In this document: piece after piece, positions 16,279 to 17,784 of the stretch
Layout of the letters: every line of letters begins with the position of its first letter
Position numbering within the stretch: position 1 is the first letter of the stretch
Assembly: GCA_002396065.1 (NCBI GenBank)
Contig: DGWE01000100.1
Span: forward strand, 1 to 17,784
Length of the DNA: 17,784 nucleotides
Reading direction: 5' to 3'
Origin: Eubacteriaceae bacterium UBA4266
Lineage (GTDB): Bacteria; Bacillota; Clostridia; Eubacteriales; Eubacteriaceae
Program-made: the position numbers and the translations under genes
The notes under the pieces: model-generated
The model's input: only the letters and a program-made list of their open reading frames with translations
Told to the model about the DNA's origin: nothing
Database searches by the model: none

Positions 16279-17477
16279 TGGCGGATCGACAGCAACACGG
16301 GGGGCGCCGCCAGTCTGGCCGCCGTTACTGGAGCAGACCAGACCGCGCCTTTACACTGGCACTGCTCGTCTTGACCGGCTTTGGGCTGCTGATGGTTTTT
16401 TCGGCCAGCATGTACACGTCGTCGGTTTCGAGTGCAACCGGAAGCGGCTACGCGCAGTTTATCAAACAGGCCGTTTATGTGATCGGCGGGCTGTTTGTAC
16501 TTTGGTTTGCCAGTCGAATCGATTACCGAAAATTTAATAATGTCCATGTGGCGTTGGTCGCACTTGTAATCACTGCGGCTCTGCTGGGGTTCGTTCTGGT
16601 CGCGGGATCAGAGGTCAACGGCGCAAAGCGGTGGCTCGCAGTCGGATCCATCACCTTCCAGCCTTCGGAATTCGCGAAGCTGACCGGCATCATTTACGCC
16701 AGCAGCATTGTCTGCCAGAAAAAAGAAGTCTACAGCAATTTTTGGAAATTCACATTATATTGTATTTTGCCGATGGTGGTGCTCTGCGGACTCGCGGCAA
16801 TAGAACCGTCGCTTTCCGCGGCGATGGCGATCGGCTTTGGGATGCTGTGCGTCTATTTCTTTTCGGGAATTAAATTCAGGTATTTTATCCCGTACATTCT
16901 GCTGATCGTTGCGGCAGTTGGTCTCGCTTTGATTCTGCAGCCCTTTCGCCTCGACCGCATCCGCGTGTTTATGGGAAAGGGCGGCGCGGATTACCAGATC
17001 AGACAGTCAATTTTGGCCATTGGCTCCGGCGGCATCTTTGGCAAGGGTCTTGGCAACGGCAGACAGAAGATGCTGTTTCTGCCGGAGCTTCAGAACGATT
17101 TTATCTTTGCCAACATCGGCGAAGAATGCGGGCTTGTCGGCTGTGTGCTGCTTCTAATTCTGTACGGGTTTATCATTTATAGAGGAATTCGCATCGCGAA
17201 GGCGTCCAAAACGAAATTCGGCTACGTTTACGGCTGCTCGATTATGGCGCTGCTGGGCTTTCAGGTGATTGTCAATGTGGCGGTCGCGACGAATATCATG
17301 CCGGTTACCGGGATGGCGCTGCCCTTTATCAGCGCCGGCGGTACATCGATGATCATCCTCTTCTTTATGATGAGCTTAATTGTCAATATGTCGAGAAAGC
17401 CAGGAAGAAAAGTGACGGTGGGTGAGCCGAAGACGAAACGGCGCAAACGCCAGAAAACGGAGGAAAAAACAGCATGA
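16278..17477 (+). CDS. ftsW: SEDS-family peptidoglycan glycosyltransferase, FtsW type
   Basis: FtsW polymerises lipid II into glycan strands at the septum together with the class B PBP of this cluster. The 399 residues form a multi-helix membrane protein between a basic N-terminal tail and a very basic C-terminal tail (from about 373). SEDS signatures are NGAKRWL (114-120), QPSEFAKL (128-135), the loop with FLPELQNDFIFANIGEECG (267-285, D274 at the catalytic Asp position) and MPVTGMALPFISAGGTSM (341-358). FtsW rather than RodA is chosen because of its place between murD and murG. No clear ribosome site precedes the ATG, which overlaps the murD stop, so coupled translation is likely. The murG start overlaps its stop (ATGA). 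Confidence 0.94.
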   Translation: MADRQQHGGRRQSGRRYWSRPDRAFTLALLVLTGFGLLMVFSASMYTSSVSSATGSGYAQFIKQAVYVIGGLFVLWFASRIDYRKFNNVHVALVALVITAALLGFVLVAGSEVNGAKRWLAVGSITFQPSEFAKLTGIIYASSIVCQKKEVYSNFWKFTLYCILPMVVLCGLAAIEPSLSAAMAIGFGMLCVYFFSGIKFRYFIPYILLIVAAVGLALILQPFRLDRIRVFMGKGGADYQIRQSILAIGSGGIFGKGLGNGRQKMLFLPELQNDFIFANIGEECGLVGCVLLLILYGFIIYRGIRIAKASKTKFGYVYGCSIMALLGFQVIVNVAVATNIMPVTGMALPFISAGGTSMIILFFMMSLIVNMSRKPGRKVTVGEPKTKRRKRQKTEEKTA

Positions 17478-17784
17478 CAACAGTTTTCATTGCAGCAGGG
17501 GGAACCGGCGGACACATTTATCCCGGTCTGGCCATTGCTGCCTGTCTAAAAAAACGCATGCCGGACGTCAAGATCGTGTTCATCGGTTCACACGTCGGCA
17601 TGGAAAAAAACATTGTGCCGCGTTACGGCTACCCGATGGAATTCATCAACGCGTCGGGTTTTCAGCGCGGTTTTGTCAAGAAAGTGATCGCGGCGAAAAA
17701 TCTGCTCAAAAGCGCCCGTGACTCCAGAAAGCTTTTGAACCGCTACAAGCCGGCGCTCGTCATCGGTACCGGCGGGTTTACGTC
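17474..17784 (+). CDS. murG: UDP-GlcNAc--lipid I N-acetylglucosaminyltransferase, 5' part only
   Basis: MurG adds GlcNAc to lipid I on the inner membrane face to make lipid II. Only the first 103 residues are inside the window, and the frame is open to the right edge. The N-terminal glycine-rich loop AAGGTGGHIYPGLAIA (7-22) and the second glycine loop near the edge (VIGTGGF, 96-102) are diagnostic of the family. GGAGG at 17459-17463 precedes the ATG by 10 nt, and the start overlaps the ftsW stop by four bases. Confidence 0.95.
   Translation, partial: MTTVFIAAGGTGGHIYPGLAIAACLKKRMPDVKIVFIGSHVGMEKNIVPRYGYPMEFINASGFQRGFVKKVIAAKNLLKSARDSRKLLNRYKPALVIGTGGFT

Overview
The window is an ordinary chromosomal stretch from a low-to-mid GC Gram-positive anaerobe. 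The gene set and the protein sequences best fit the Clostridia, and the Eubacteriaceae (Eubacterium/Pseudoramibacter-like) in particular. This is inference from recognised families; no 16S or other marker is present. The pointers are a single-chain GlyRS, a formyl-THF synthetase plus FolD/FchA one-carbon module of the acetogen type, a PASTA-bearing class B PBP in a dcw cluster, and strong AGGAGG-type ribosome sites. No mobile element, tRNA, rRNA, CRISPR array or long repeat was seen.

Layout. (1) 42-1427, minus strand: glycyl-tRNA synthetase. (2) 1428-1695: an AT-rich divergent intergenic region holding a glyS promoter and, facing right, two candidate promoters for a Na+/phosphate cotransporter. 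One of these carries three 11-bp-spaced TTTACA-like repeats resembling a PhoP (Pho) box. (3) 1696-3414: Na/Pi cotransporter with a C-terminal PhoU module, closed by a UUCG-loop terminator. (4) 3493-4437: a P1-family (DmpA-like) N-terminal-nucleophile peptidase. (5) 4512-8467: an fhs-folD-fchA-larB operon, preceded by a good promoter whose spacer is filled by a perfect inverted repeat, and closed by a terminator at 8494-8527. (6) 8598 to the window end: the division/cell-wall (dcw) cluster rsmH-ftsL-PBP(ftsI)-murF-mraY-murD-ftsW-murG, starting from an extended -10 promoter. murG runs off the right edge.

How the genes work together. The fhs-folD-fchA trio covers formate -> 10-formyl-THF -> methenyl-THF -> methylene-THF. 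FolD here appears to have lost the cyclohydrolase residues, and FchA (a cyclodeaminase-fold protein) probably supplies that step. larB, the first enzyme of nickel-pincer cofactor synthesis, is attached to the same operon without larC or larE. The dcw genes make lipid I/II (murF, mraY, murD, murG) and the septal synthase (FtsW plus a PASTA-type PBP), with the FtsL-like protein as assembly factor. mraZ and murE, usual members of this cluster in Firmicutes, are absent from their expected places.

No clearly new biological system is visible. The best leads are the FolD active-site substitutions next to fchA, the Pho-box-like promoter, the dyad inside the fhs promoter, the stand-alone larB, and the missing murE.
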